This document shows positions 8,977 through 18,634 of a stretch of 64,000 bases of DNA, piece after piece (position 1 is the stretch's first letter; each line of letters starts with the position of its first letter). A model generated the notes under the pieces. It was not told where the DNA came from and did no database searches. It saw nothing but the letters and a program-made list of their open reading frames with translations. Where the stretch lies: positions 186,001 to 250,000 of the forward strand of contig NC_009379.1 of assembly GCF_000016345.1 (NCBI RefSeq). The letters are read 5' to 3'. The stretch is from Polynucleobacter asymbioticus QLW-P1DMWA-1 (GTDB lineage: Bacteria > Pseudomonadota > Gammaproteobacteria > Burkholderiales > Burkholderiaceae). Position numbers and translations under genes: made by a program.

Positions 8977-10719
8977 ATGAAAGCTTCACAATCATTTCTC
9001 GCCACGCTAAAAGAAGCCCCCTCTGACGCTGAGGTGGTTTCGCATAAGCTCATGGTTCGGGCAGGCCTGATTCGCAAAATCAGCGCAGGTATCTATAACT
9101 ATCTGCCGCTCGGATTAAAGGTTATTCGTAAAGTAGAAAATATTATTCGCGAGGAGATGAATCGCGCTGGCGCAATCGAGCTATTGATGCCGATGATTCA
9201 ACCTGCTGAATTGTGGCAAGAGACTGGTCGCTGGGAAAAGATGGGGCCAGAATTACTGCGCATTAAAGATCGCCATGACCGTGATTTTTTAATTCAACCG
9301 ACCTCTGAAGAGGTAATCACCGATTTGGCTCGTAATGAGATCAGAAGCTACAAGCAGCTCCCAGTGAATTTTTACCAAATTCAAACGAAGTTCCGGGATG
9401 AACGCCGCCCACGTTTTGGGATCATGCGTGGTCGTGAGTTCAGTATGAAAGATGCTTACTCTTTTGACCGTGATACCGAGGGCTTGAAAAAATCCTATCA
9501 AACCATGTTTGAGGCATACACCCAGATCTTTAAGCGTATGGGGCTTGAGTTCCGTGCGGTCACCGCAGATAACGGTGCCATTGGTGGCTCTGGCAGTCAA
9601 GAGTTTCACGTCATTGCAGATACTGGTGAAGATGCCATTGTGTATTGCCCAAGTTCTGATTACGCAGCCAATCTTGAGGCTGCAGAGTCACTGGCCTTGA
9701 ACGCTACACGTGGTGCCGCCACTCAGACAATGGCGAAGGTTCCAACCCCTGATAAGACAAATTGTGCAGATGTAGCTAAGCTACTTAATCTGCCGTTAGA
9801 GCAAACCGTTAAATCGCTATTGTTTGCTGCAGATCAAGAGTCTGGACCAGCTAAGTTGTTCATGCTTCTTGTGCGTGGTGATCATGAATTAAATGAAGTA
9901 AAGGCTAGCAAAGTTCCTGGCATGACGGAATCTCGTTTTGCCACTGAGACTGAAATCAAGCAGGCTTGTAATGCACCTGCAGGTTACTTAGGTCCTGTTG
10001 GTGTGAGTGCTGAAGTGACAATTGTTGCTGACCGTACTGTTGCCAATATGGCTGACTTTGTTTGCGGTGCTAATGATGCAGGCCATCACCTGACCGGCGT
10101 GAACTGGGGGCGCGATTTACCTGAGCCTCTGGTGCTCGACATTCGTAATGCCGTGATTGGCGATCCTTCTCCCGATGGAAAAGGTGTGGTGGATATCTGT
10201 CGCGGTATTGAAGTGGGCCATGTATTCCAATTGGGCACCCGTTATTCAGAAGCAATGGGTTGTACCTATTTGGATCAACAAGGTAAAGCCCAGCCAATGG
10301 TGATGGGTTGCTATGGGATTGGCGTTACACGCTTACTAGGCGCAGCGATTGAGCAAGGTCATGATGAGCGCGGGATTATTTGGCCGATCTCTATGGCTCC
10401 GGTTGAAGTTGTGATTTGTCCAATGGGTTACGAAAAATCAGAGCCAGTGAAGGCAGCATGCGATCAATTGCATGATGAGCTTGTTGCTGCTGGTATCGAT
10501 GTGATTCTGGATGATAGAAATGAACGACCAGGGGCGATGTTTGCTGATTGGGAGTTGATCGGCGCGCCATTCCGTGTAGTTATTGGGGACCGGGGTTTAG
10601 CTGATTCACAGGTTGAGTTCAAAGGCCGGACAGATGCGGATTCACAAAATATTCCTTTGGCGCAAATCAAGGAAAAAGTGATTTCAGCTGTTCAAGCTGC
10701 AAAAAACGCAGTCGCATAA
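8977..10719 (+). CDS. proS: Prolyl-tRNA synthetase (bacterial type with editing insertion)
   Basis: The 580-residue class II synthetase starts [46 protein letters not shown]. It shows motif 2 [26 protein letters not shown], the central INS editing domain (around residues 225-400) and motif 3 [17 protein letters not shown], followed by an anticodon-binding domain ([24 protein letters not shown]). The length is right for the bacterial form. It charges tRNA-Pro and, through the insertion, hydrolyses mischarged Ala-tRNA-Pro. Confidence 0.97.
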
Positions 10720-10723
10720 TTTG

Positions 10724-10743
10724 GGCACCCCAACCGGGGTGCC
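10724..10743. terminator. GC-rich hairpin between convergent proS and ffh
   Basis: GGCACCCC / GGGGTGCC form a perfect 8 bp stem with an AACC loop in the 35 bp gap. There is no real T-run on either side, so it may act as a weak terminator or an mRNA 3' end stabiliser. Confidence 0.55.
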
Positions 10744-10754
10744 TTACCTAGAAA

Positions 10755-12137
10755 TTACTTCTTAAAAAGTCCGCCAATCCCTTTGGCGGCTCCTTTGGCC
10801 GCCATGGCCGCCATCGTGCGAGCCATTTTTCCGCCTTTAAATTGCTTCATCATGGTCTGCATTTGCTCAAATTGAGCTAATAGGCGATTGACTTCTTGCA
10901 CTTCAACACCTGCGCCAGCGGCAATCCGCCGTTTGCGACTGGCTTTAAGAAGTTCTGGTTTTGTTCGCTCGCGGGGCGTCATGCTATCGATGATGCCGCG
11001 CATCCGCTTGGTTTGTTTATCCGCAGCATTCATGTTTGTTTTAGATGCTGCTTGTGCCATTTGGCTCGGCAGCTTATCCATCAGGCTGGCCATGCCACCC
11101 ATTTTTTGCATTTGCATCAACTGATCGCGAAAATCCTCTAGATCAAAACCCCCTTTAGAGATTTTGTTTGCCAACTTCTCTGCCTTGGCTACATCAACGT
11201 GTTGTTGGGCTTGTTCGACTAAAGCGAGGATGTCACCCATGCCCAAAATGCGATTGGCCATACGCTCAGCATCAAACGCCTCTAGGCCATCCATCTTTTC
11301 GGCAACACCGATAAATTTGAGGGGCACACCAGTCACTTGTCGAACAGAAAGCGCCGCGCCACCGCGTGAATCGCCATCCAACTTGGTCAAGATCACGCCA
11401 GTAAGTGGTAATGCTTCATGGAAGGCTTTGGCAGTGTTGACCGCATCTTGACCAAGCATGGCATCAACAACAAATAATGTCTCAATGGGGTTTAAGCTGG
11501 CATGCAAGGTTTTAATCTCTTGCATGAGTGCTTCATCAATACCTAGGCGACCTGCGGTATCGACAATCACCACATCAAAATAATGGCGTCGCGCCCAATC
11601 AAGAGCGGCAGTCGCTATATCGTTTGGTTTTTGATTGACGTTACTTGGGAAAAATTCAGCGCCAACCTGTTTAGTGACCGTTTCTAACTGCTCAATCGCT
11701 GCTGGACGATATACGTCACAAGAAACAGTGAGAACTTTCTTTTTCTTTTTCTCTTGCAGCCATTTGGCTAGCTTTCCAACTGAGGTAGTTTTACCTGCGC
11801 CCTGCAAACCAGCCATCAAAATGACTGCTGGTGGCTGGGTAGCTAAATTGAGTTCACCACTTTGATTGGTGTCGCCCATCATGACTTGGGCGAGTTCGCG
11901 CTGTACAACCCCTACTAGCGCCTGCCCTGGGCTTAAGCTTCCAACCACCTCTTCACCAAGAGCTTTAAATTTAATTTGCTCTAACAGGGATTTAACTACT
12001 GGCAGGGCTACGTCAGCCTCTAAGAGGGCGAGTCGGATCTCCCGCAGCATCTCTGCAGTGTTGTCTTCGGTGAGGCGAGCTTGACCCCGCATTGTTTTAA
12101 CAACGCGAGATAGACGATCGGTGAGGTTTTCTAGCAT
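10755..12137 (-). CDS. ffh: Signal recognition particle protein Ffh
   Basis: The 460-residue SRP54 protein has the N/G GTPase part (GLQGAGKTTSVGKLA P-loop, DTAGRLGID, TKLDGDSRGGAALS) up to about residue 295, then the methionine-rich M domain (FRDQLMQMQKMGGMASLMDKLP, SMTPRERTKPELL, RKRRIAAGAG) and a Gly/Lys tail. With 4.5S RNA it delivers signal-anchor proteins to FtsY. It is divergent from a CcsA-like gene with only 20 bp between start codons, a pairing conserved in many proteobacteria. Confidence 0.97.
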   Translation of the reverse strand: MLENLTDRLSRVVKTMRGQARLTEDNTAEMLREIRLALLEADVALPVVKSLLEQIKFKALGEEVVGSLSPGQALVGVVQRELAQVMMGDTNQSGELNLATQPPAVILMAGLQGAGKTTSVGKLAKWLQEKKKKKVLTVSCDVYRPAAIEQLETVTKQVGAEFFPSNVNQKPNDIATAALDWARRHYFDVVIVDTAGRLGIDEALMQEIKTLHASLNPIETLFVVDAMLGQDAVNTAKAFHEALPLTGVILTKLDGDSRGGAALSVRQVTGVPLKFIGVAEKMDGLEAFDAERMANRILGMGDILALVEQAQQHVDVAKAEKLANKISKGGFDLEDFRDQLMQMQKMGGMASLMDKLPSQMAQAASKTNMNAADKQTKRMRGIIDSMTPRERTKPELLKASRKRRIAAGAGVEVQEVNRLLAQFEQMQTMMKQFKGGKMARTMAAMAAKGAAKGIGGLFKK

Positions 12138-12157
12138 TTATCGATTAGACTTTCCAG

Positions 12158-13006
12158 ATGGATATTTTAGGTCACTCAAGTTACGGATTACTCCCAGCCG
12201 TACTTTATTTCTTTCTTTTGTTATTTTTGAGCCTGAGCTCAAGGAATAAGGCGGTCTCTCCGCTCTCGGGGATATTGGTTCAGGCCTTTATTTTCGTAGT
12301 TTTGCTGATTCATGGGCTGCAATTACACGATTCCGTATTTACTCCACAAGGCTTTGTATTTGGTTTTGCTCAAGATTTATCCCTGATTGCTTGGGTTGGT
12401 CTGGCTTTCTATTGGTTCCAGTCTTGGTTTTTGCCAATCTCGAGCTTACGCTGGCTCGTCATCTTATTTGCCTTGGCGTGCTCACTTTTGCCAAATTTAT
12501 TTCCTGGAACATTAATTTCACCAAAAGCAGTTTCGGATCCGTGGTTTAAGGGGCATTTCATTGTTGCCACGATTGCGGTAGGTTTGCTGAGCTTGGCAGC
12601 CATTCATGCCATGTTGATGAGTGTGCAAGACCGCGCCTTACATCGTCAGTTAGCAATTGCCCCAAATGGCCGAATTGCCCATTGGTTAGAAGACTTGCCA
12701 CCATTAATGACTATGGAAAGTCTTTTGTTTAATTTGCTTTATGTGGGCTTTGCCCTTTTGAGCTTGACAGTTTTTTCTGGCTTACTCTTCTCCCAAACCT
12801 TATTTGGTAAGCCATTGGTCTTTGATCACAAAACAATTTTTGCGCTGATCTCTTGGTTTTTATTTGCCGGTTTACTCTTGGCCCGCTGGCGTGTGGGGTT
12901 ACGGGGAAGGGCAGCTGTCCGCTGGGTACTGAGCGCATACACTGCCTTACTCTTGGCTTATGTTGGAAGCCGCTTTGTACTGGAAGTCATTCTTCAGAGA
13001 GTATGA
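12158..13006 (+). CDS. CcsA/YpjD-like inner membrane protein (cytochrome c assembly family)
   Basis: The 282-residue protein has about eight transmembrane helices and the CcsA/CcmC-type layout, including GHFIVATIAVGLLSLAAIHAMLM, LPPLMTMESLLFNLLYVGFALLS and HKTIFALISWFLFAGLLLARW, with histidines near membrane boundaries. Homologs next to ffh are annotated as YpjD or inner membrane protein; family membership suggests heme handling in cytochrome c biogenesis or a related role, but this is not proven. The next gene begins 3 bases after its stop, so the two are likely co-translated. Confidence 0.78.
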   Translation: MDILGHSSYGLLPAVLYFFLLLFLSLSSRNKAVSPLSGILVQAFIFVVLLIHGLQLHDSVFTPQGFVFGFAQDLSLIAWVGLAFYWFQSWFLPISSLRWLVILFALACSLLPNLFPGTLISPKAVSDPWFKGHFIVATIAVGLLSLAAIHAMLMSVQDRALHRQLAIAPNGRIAHWLEDLPPLMTMESLLFNLLYVGFALLSLTVFSGLLFSQTLFGKPLVFDHKTIFALISWFLFAGLLLARWRVGLRGRAAVRWVLSAYTALLLAYVGSRFVLEVILQRV

Positions 13007-13009
13007 GTT

Positions 13010-13816
13010 TTGTTTAAATGGCTCATCATCGGCGTAGGCGCCTACCTTTTTTATCGGTGGTTTAAGGGTAAACAAACCCCTAAAACCCCTGCTAATCCTG
13101 ATTCTGTAAAGGCTGCCCGTACTCTAGAGCCTGAGTTAATGGTGCAGTGTCAGCATTGCAAGGTACATCTTCCTAAAGCAGATGCCATTGCCAACGAGCA
13201 GCGTTTCTATTGCTCGGCTGAGCATCTTCACAGCTTAGATGAGCAAGGTTGGTTAGGCTTTGCCCAATGGCGTGAATCACCTAATCAAGATGCGCGACCA
13301 GAAAATATTGAGCCCGATCTCCTGGTAATTCATCACATTAGTTTGCCTCCGGGTGAATTTAAAGCCCAAGACTCTAGCCAATACATTATTGATTTTTTCC
13401 AAAATAGGCTTGATCCCAACAGACATCCTTATTTTGCTGAGATCGAGGGGCAAAAAGTCTCCAGCCATTTTTTGATTACGCGCTCTGGACGTTTGATTCA
13501 GTTTGTTTCTACGAAACACAAGGCTTGGCATGCTGGACTGTCTTCCTTTTTGGGGAGAGAAAAGTGCAATGATTTTTCAATTGGTATTGAGCTAGAGGGT
13601 GATGGTGAGACTCCATTTGAAGAGATTCAATACAAGGTATTGTCAGAAACAGTTGGAAAATTAAGCGCCACTTATCCAAGCTTGCAGTTCGCAGGACATA
13701 GCGATATTGCTCCCGAAAGAAAAACGGATCCGGGAATCTCTTTCGACTGGAAAAGGTTCCAAAAAGAGACAGGACTTTCCCTAGATAAACTACCTTTTGG
13801 GCTTGCATCCCGGTAA
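13010..13816 (+). CDS. ampD: Membrane-anchored PP0621-AmpD fusion: 1,6-anhydro-N-acetylmuramyl-L-alanine amidase
   Basis: The start is a TTG at 13010; an in-frame TGA lies two codons upstream and no ATG serves the frame. Residues 1-20 form a membrane segment (WLIIGVGAYLFYRWF). Residues 40-75 carry a C..C..C..H cluster (VQCQHCKVHLPKAD...FYCSAEH) like PP0621-family proteins. From about residue 80 the protein is AmpD: SPNQDARP, LLVIHHISLPPGEF, HAGLSSFLG, IGIELEG, and FAGHSDIAPERKTDPG with the zinc ligands. AmpD cleaves anhydro-muropeptides in wall recycling. AmpD is usually a free cytosolic enzyme of about 185 residues; here it is tethered. Co-transcription with the upstream gene is likely. Confidence 0.85.
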   Translation: MFKWLIIGVGAYLFYRWFKGKQTPKTPANPDSVKAARTLEPELMVQCQHCKVHLPKADAIANEQRFYCSAEHLHSLDEQGWLGFAQWRESPNQDARPENIEPDLLVIHHISLPPGEFKAQDSSQYIIDFFQNRLDPNRHPYFAEIEGQKVSSHFLITRSGRLIQFVSTKHKAWHAGLSSFLGREKCNDFSIGIELEGDGETPFEEIQYKVLSETVGKLSATYPSLQFAGHSDIAPERKTDPGISFDWKRFQKETGLSLDKLPFGLASR

Positions 13817-13951
13817 CTCAATTGTTGTATGTGAGCGTACGCTTACTTCGCTAGCCTTTACCTAAAACAAGGTAAAAATCGCGCACCAAAATGACCCCAA
13901 AATAAGTCTAAATATTAGTAAAAATACTGATAAAGATTTGTCAGAAAAAGC

Positions 13952-13980
13952 TTACCAAATATTCAATAATTCCCTATACT
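13952..13980 (+). promoter_or_regulatory. Candidate nrdAB promoter
   Basis: TTACCA (13952-13957) and TATACT (13975-13980) are spaced by 17 bp, about 110 bases upstream of nrdA. The -10 element lies within the first of the two NrdR-type boxes, as expected for a repressed promoter. Confidence 0.5.
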
Positions 13981-14019
13981 TAGTGTCAAATTCACTTCAA
14001 AACACTAGATATAGTGTTT
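13971..14019 (+). promoter_or_regulatory. Paired NrdR boxes upstream of nrdA
   Basis: The second box, ACACTAGATATAGTGT (14002-14017), is a perfect inverted repeat matching the known NrdR consensus and extends to AAACACTA/TAGTGTTT. A degenerate box TCCCTATACTTAGTGT lies at 13971-13986. The two are offset by exactly 31 bp, about three helical turns, which is the spacing described for NrdR operators. NrdR with ATP/dATP bound would repress nrdAB here. nrdR itself is not in the window. Confidence 0.85.
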
Positions 14020-14088
14020 GAATTCAGCAATAGAGCATTGTTTTTTAACGATATTTTGTCCAAATAACTATATATAAGCAGGAGCAAC

Positions 14089-17070
14089 ATGACATACGCA
14101 AATCCCCAGACAGCAGGCCAGCCAAGTGGAGCCAATAATCCAGGAATGGGTGGCGCAGGGGCAATGAATCAGACGCCATCTGCCGGTTTTGTCGCTGGTG
14201 GTGTTGGGGGTAATCAAGCTACTCAATTGTCAGATTACAAGATCATTCGTCGCAACGGTTCAGTCGTGGCTTTTGAGCCATCCAAGATTGCCATTGCGGT
14301 AACTAAAGCATTTTTAGCGGTTAACGGTGGCCAAGGTGCTGCTTCTGCGCGCGTACGCGAGCAAGTGGAGCAACTGACTCATTCAGTGGTGCGCGCTTTA
14401 TTACGCAGTCGTCCAAATGGCGGCACTTTCCACATTGAAGATATTCAAGACCAAGTTGAATTAGCATTAATGCGTAGTGGTGAGCACAACGTTGCTCGCG
14501 CATATGTTCTTTATCGCGAAAAGCGCAATCAAGAGCGTGCGGCTCAACAAGAAGTGGCTCAAGAATCACAATCAGCCGGTCAAGCTACTGAATCCGGTAT
14601 CAAGGTTACTGACAATGGCGTTGAAAAGTGGCTTGATATGGCGGCACTCCGCACTGTGATCGAAGCAGCTTGCGAAGGCTTGGGCAATCATATTGATGCC
14701 ACCCCGATCATTACTGAAACCATCAAGAATTTGTACGATGGTGTACCGATGGCTCAAGTCTATGACTCAGCTATCTTGGCTTCACGTACTTTGATTGAGA
14801 AAGATCCTGCATTCAGCCAGGTAACAGCTCGTATCTTGATGCATGTGATTCGTAAAGAAATCCTAGGCAAGGAAGTATTGCAAGGCGATATGCAGTCTGA
14901 GTACGGCACTTACTTTGCCAAGTACATTAACGAAGGTATCTCTGCTGAATTGTTAGATCCACGTATGCGTGAGTTTGACTTGCCACGTTTGGCTGCTGCT
15001 TTGAATGCCAGCCGCGACTTGCAGTTCAATTACCTTGGCTTGCAGACTTTGTATGACCGCTATTTCTTGCATATTGAAGACCGTCGTATCGAAATGCCAC
15101 AGGCTTTCTTTATGCGCGTGGCAATGGGCTTGTCCTTAAATGAATTGGACCGTGAGCGTCGTGCAATCGAGTTCTATGAAATCCTCTCCACATTTGATTT
15201 CATGTCCAGCACACCAACCTTGTTCAATTCAGCAACTACTCGTCCACAACTCTCTAGCTGCTATTTGACGACTGTAGAAGATGACCTCGATGGAATTTAT
15301 GAGGCATTGAAAGAGAATGCTTTGCTATCCAAGTTTGCAGGCGGCTTGGGCAATGACTGGACTAACGTACGTGCCTTGGGCAGCCATATTAAGGGCACCA
15401 ACGGTAAGTCACAAGGCGTAGTGCCATTCCTCAAAGTAGTAAATGACACTGCTGTTGCTGTAAACCAAGGCGGTAAACGTAAAGGTGCTGTTTGCGCCTA
15501 CTTGGAAACATGGCACTTAGATATTGAAGAATTCTTGGAATTGCGTAAAAACACCGGTGATGATCGTCGTCGTACGCATGACATGAATACTTCTAACTGG
15601 ATTCCTGACTTGTTTATGAAGCGCGTCATGGAAAACGGTGACTGGACATTGTTCTCTCCATCTAATACCCCTGATTTGCATGACAAGTACGGTAAAGCGT
15701 TCGAAGAGGCTTATGTTGCTTATGAGCAAAAGGCGGATCGTGGTGAATTGAAGCCCTTCCGCAGAATTCCTGCGCAGCAGTTATGGCGCAAGATGTTGGG
15801 CATGTTGTTTGAAACTGGCCACCCATGGATCACTTTCAAAGACCCTTGCAATATTCGCAGCCCACAGCAGCATATTGGCGTAGTGCACTCATCTAATTTG
15901 TGTACTGAGATTACTTTGAACACCAATGAGACTGAAATCGCGGTTTGCAACCTGGGTTCTGTGAATTTGACTGCCCACATGACGACTGATGCCAACGGTA
16001 AATTGGTGTTGGATCATGAGAAGCTCCAAAGAACTGTGCGTACAGCAATGCGTATGTTGGATAACGTAATTGATATCAATTACTACGCGGTTGCCAAGGC
16101 TCGCAATTCGAACTTGAAGCATCGTCCAGTCGGCATGGGCATCATGGGCTTCCAGGACTGCTTGCACATGCAGCGTATTCCTTATGCTAGCGAAGAGGCA
16201 GTGAAATTTGCCGACTCTTCTATGGAAGCGGTTTGCTACTACGCTTATCAAGCGTCTAATGAATTAGCTGAAGAGCGCGGCGTTTACAGTACATACACAG
16301 GCTCCCTATGGGATCGCGGCATCCTGCCACAAGACTCTGTAGCATTGTTAGCGCAAGAGCGTGGCGGATATCTGGAAGTAGATAACTCCTCCACTATGGA
16401 TTGGAGTGGTTTGCGCGCGCGTATCAAGCAATACGGTATGCGTAACTCCAATTGCGTAGCAATTGCACCAACAGCAACGATTTCTAACATTATTGGCGTA
16501 TCTGCTTGTATCGAACCAACCTTCCAAAACTTGTTTGTGAAGTCCAATCTTTCTGGTGAGTTCACAGTGGTAAACGAGTATTTGGTACGTGATTTGAAAG
16601 ATCGCGGCCTTTGGGATGAAGTGATGATTGCTGACTTAAAGTACTTTGACGGTACTTTGTCTAAAATTGATCGTATTCCACAAGATTTGCGTGATTTGTA
16701 TGCGACTGCCTTCGAGGTTGAGCCAAGCTGGTTGGTTGAGGCAGCTTCCCGCCGTCAAAAGTGGATTGACCAAGCGCAGTCACTCAATATCTACATGGGT
16801 GGTGCTTCTGGTAAGAAATTGGATGACACCTATAAATTGGCGTGGTTGCGCGGCTTGAAGACTACTTACTACCTCCGCACGATGGCAGCGACTCACGTTG
16901 AGAAATCGACTGTTGCTAGCGGCCAGTTGAACTCGGTTTCGAGTGGTGGCGGTGTAAATGGTACTGATGCAACTGCCGCAAGTGCTGCGGGTGGAGTTGA
17001 GGCTGATGGCCCGGTTTGCACAATGCGTCCAGGTGATGCTGGATTTGAAGAATGTGAAGCATGCCAATAA
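14089..17070 (+). CDS. nrdA: Ribonucleoside-diphosphate reductase, alpha subunit (class I)
   Basis: The 993-residue protein has a Gly/Pro/Ala-rich N-terminal lead (1-45), an ATP-cone regulatory domain (about 50-150; KIIRRNGSVVAFEPSKIAIAVTKAF), then the catalytic barrel with STPTLFNSATTRPQLSSCYL, GGLGNDWTNVRALGS, NLCTEITLNTN, MGIMGFQDCLHM and ATISNIIGVSACIEP. It ends FEECEACQ with the redox Cys pair that reloads the active site. It is longer than E. coli NrdA (about 760), in line with betaproteobacterial forms. It reduces ribonucleoside diphosphates using the radical from NrdB. The operon nrdA-nrdB sits under paired NrdR boxes. Confidence 0.96.
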   Translation: MTYANPQTAGQPSGANNPGMGGAGAMNQTPSAGFVAGGVGGNQATQLSDYKIIRRNGSVVAFEPSKIAIAVTKAFLAVNGGQGAASARVREQVEQLTHSVVRALLRSRPNGGTFHIEDIQDQVELALMRSGEHNVARAYVLYREKRNQERAAQQEVAQESQSAGQATESGIKVTDNGVEKWLDMAALRTVIEAACEGLGNHIDATPIITETIKNLYDGVPMAQVYDSAILASRTLIEKDPAFSQVTARILMHVIRKEILGKEVLQGDMQSEYGTYFAKYINEGISAELLDPRMREFDLPRLAAALNASRDLQFNYLGLQTLYDRYFLHIEDRRIEMPQAFFMRVAMGLSLNELDRERRAIEFYEILSTFDFMSSTPTLFNSATTRPQLSSCYLTTVEDDLDGIYEALKENALLSKFAGGLGNDWTNVRALGSHIKGTNGKSQGVVPFLKVVNDTAVAVNQGGKRKGAVCAYLETWHLDIEEFLELRKNTGDDRRRTHDMNTSNWIPDLFMKRVMENGDWTLFSPSNTPDLHDKYGKAFEEAYVAYEQKADRGELKPFRRIPAQQLWRKMLGMLFETGHPWITFKDPCNIRSPQQHIGVVHSSNLCTEITLNTNETEIAVCNLGSVNLTAHMTTDANGKLVLDHEKLQRTVRTAMRMLDNVIDINYYAVAKARNSNLKHRPVGMGIMGFQDCLHMQRIPYASEEAVKFADSSMEAVCYYAYQASNELAEERGVYSTYTGSLWDRGILPQDSVALLAQERGGYLEVDNSSTMDWSGLRARIKQYGMRNSNCVAIAPTATISNIIGVSACIEPTFQNLFVKSNLSGEFTVVNEYLVRDLKDRGLWDEVMIADLKYFDGTLSKIDRIPQDLRDLYATAFEVEPSWLVEAASRRQKWIDQAQSLNIYMGGASGKKLDDTYKLAWLRGLKTTYYLRTMAATHVEKSTVASGQLNSVSSGGGVNGTDATAASAAGGVEADGPVCTMRPGDAGFEECEACQ

Positions 17071-17086
17071 GCAATTTGCTTATTGG
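17064..17086 (+). repeat. Inverted repeat spanning the nrdA stop codon
   Basis: CCAATAAGCAA and TTGCTTATTGG are perfect 11-base inverted copies around a single T. The repeat includes the nrdA TAA stop (17068-17070) and lies 30 bases before nrdB. As RNA it forms a hairpin of about 9 bp; as DNA it is a near-perfect palindrome. There is no T-run, so it is not a classical terminator. Confidence 0.7.
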
Positions 17087-17115
17087 TCAGAATTAGAAGA
17101 AATTAGGAGAAAGTT

Positions 17116-18300
17116 ATGTTGAATTGGGAAGAAGAAGTTGCTCCAGCACTAGCGAAAGCTGGTCTTGCACCGCAGCCGGTTGCAGTGGAGCCACAACGCC
17201 CACAGCCAGATCAAGTAGCAATAGCACCGCAAACAACGGCGCCTGCGCCTGTTGAAGCCGCTAATTTATCTGGTGGCGCAGCTTTGCGTGTCAATGCTGC
17301 TGATAAGCGCGTGATTAACGCCAAGACTGACGTAAATCAGCTCGTGCCATTTAAATATAAGTGGGCTTGGGAGAAGTATTTGGCAGGTTGTGCAAACCAT
17401 TGGATGCCACAAGAGATCAACATGAATCGCGATATCGCGCTTTGGAAAGATCCAAATGGTCTTACAGAAGATGAGCGGCGCATTATTAAGCGCAATCTTG
17501 GTTTTTTTACTACCGCTGATTCTTTGGCTGCAAACAATATTGTTTTGGGGACTTATCGCCACATTACCGCCCCAGAATGCCGTCAATACCTGTTGCGCCA
17601 GGCGTTTGAAGAGGCAATTCATACTCACGCGTATCAATATATTGTCGAATCTTTGGGCTTAGATCAGAGCGAAATCTTCAACGCGTACAACGAAATTGAA
17701 TCCATTCGCGCTAAAGATGAGTTCTTGATTCCTTACATCGATGTACTTACCAATCCAAATTTCAAGACTGGCACATTAGAAACTGACCAAACTTTGCTCC
17801 GCTCACTCATTGTTTTTGCTTGCGTGATGGAAGGTTTATTCTTTTATGTTGGTTTTACGCAAATACTTGCAATGGGTCGCCAAAATAAAATGACGGGTGC
17901 TGCTGAGCAGTATCAATACATCCTTCGTGACGAGTCAATGCACTGCAATTTTGGTATCGATTTAATTAATCAAATAAAGCTGGAGAACCCGCAGTTATGG
18001 ACTTCCGCGTTCAAAGATGAGATCAAATCTATCTTCGAAAAAGCAGTCGAATTAGAGTACCGTTATGCCGAAGATACGATGCCTCGCGGAGTGCTCGGAT
18101 TGAACGCTCCGATGTTCAAAGGGTACCTAAGATACATTTGTAATCGCAGATGTTTGCAAATAGGACTTGACGCGATGTTCCCAAATGAAGAGAATCCATT
18201 TCCATGGATGTCAGAAATGATTGATCTGAAAAAAGAAAGAAACTTTTTTGAGACACGCGTTATTGAGTATCAAACCGGTGGTGCGCTAAGTTGGGAGTAG
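17116..18300 (+). CDS. nrdB: Ribonucleoside-diphosphate reductase, beta subunit (class I)
   Basis: The 394-residue protein has a Pro/Ala-rich leader (about 1-60) and then the ferritin-like radical-carrying fold: [105 protein letters not shown]. The Asp/Glu/His metal ligands are in these segments. It ends [18 protein letters not shown], the tail that docks on NrdA. An AGGAG ribosome binding site precedes the start. A terminator follows 147 bp after the stop. Confidence 0.96.
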   Translation: MLNWEEEVAPALAKAGLAPQPVAVEPQRPQPDQVAIAPQTTAPAPVEAANLSGGAALRVNAADKRVINAKTDVNQLVPFKYKWAWEKYLAGCANHWMPQEINMNRDIALWKDPNGLTEDERRIIKRNLGFFTTADSLAANNIVLGTYRHITAPECRQYLLRQAFEEAIHTHAYQYIVESLGLDQSEIFNAYNEIESIRAKDEFLIPYIDVLTNPNFKTGTLETDQTLLRSLIVFACVMEGLFFYVGFTQILAMGRQNKMTGAAEQYQYILRDESMHCNFGIDLINQIKLENPQLWTSAFKDEIKSIFEKAVELEYRYAEDTMPRGVLGLNAPMFKGYLRYICNRRCLQIGLDAMFPNEENPFPWMSEMIDLKKERNFFETRVIEYQTGGALSWE

Positions 18301-18634
18301 TACTTAAGTAATGCAGCGCAACATTGGTTAAATAGGAGATTAGACGGTTGGATAGTTTTAAAAGTCAGCAAAACCAGACTCAAATCCGAAAACCCTTGTT
18401 TAAGGGTGCCTGGGCTATTCTCTCTATTTTTTCCAGCACATTTAAGAAGCCGTTGTCCTTTGGGACCACGGCTTTTTTTCCAAGATTCATTAGCGTGCAG
18501 CACTTAGCATCAAGCCGCGCGCCGATGAATGGCTCGCTCGTCAAATCCAAAAGATTGCAAAATCAGGTGGAAATGAATGGTCGGGTCTTCTTAATCGGTA
18601 GTTTGTACTAATCCTCACGTGAAGGAGCAATACT
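18301..18634 (+). other. Intergenic stretch between nrdB and the histone-like gene
   Basis: This 334 bp gap holds a small hairpin ACCCTT/AAGGGT (18392-18407), a strong terminator (18447-18479), and then the leader of the histone-like gene. A TTG-initiated 87-codon frame (18348-18611) has an AGGAG 9 bases upstream, but it runs straight through the terminator and shows no recognisable domain, so I do not call it a gene. The stretch from 18494 to 18599 in another frame reads as amphipathic protein-like sequence without a start codon, possibly a remnant. Confidence 0.5.
18447..18479 (+). terminator. Rho-independent terminator after nrdAB
   Basis: AAGCCGTTGTCC pairs with GGACCACGGCTT (one mismatch) and is followed by seven T. 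Confidence 0.88.

Noticed and set aside
13857..13876. TTTACCT/AGGTAAA inverted repeat after ampD as a terminator
   Set aside because: AT-rich 7 bp stem with no T-run on the plus strand; too weak to call.
18348..18611. TTG-started 87-codon frame with AGGAG upstream
   Set aside because: It runs through a strong terminator, shows no domain and has ordinary non-coding composition.
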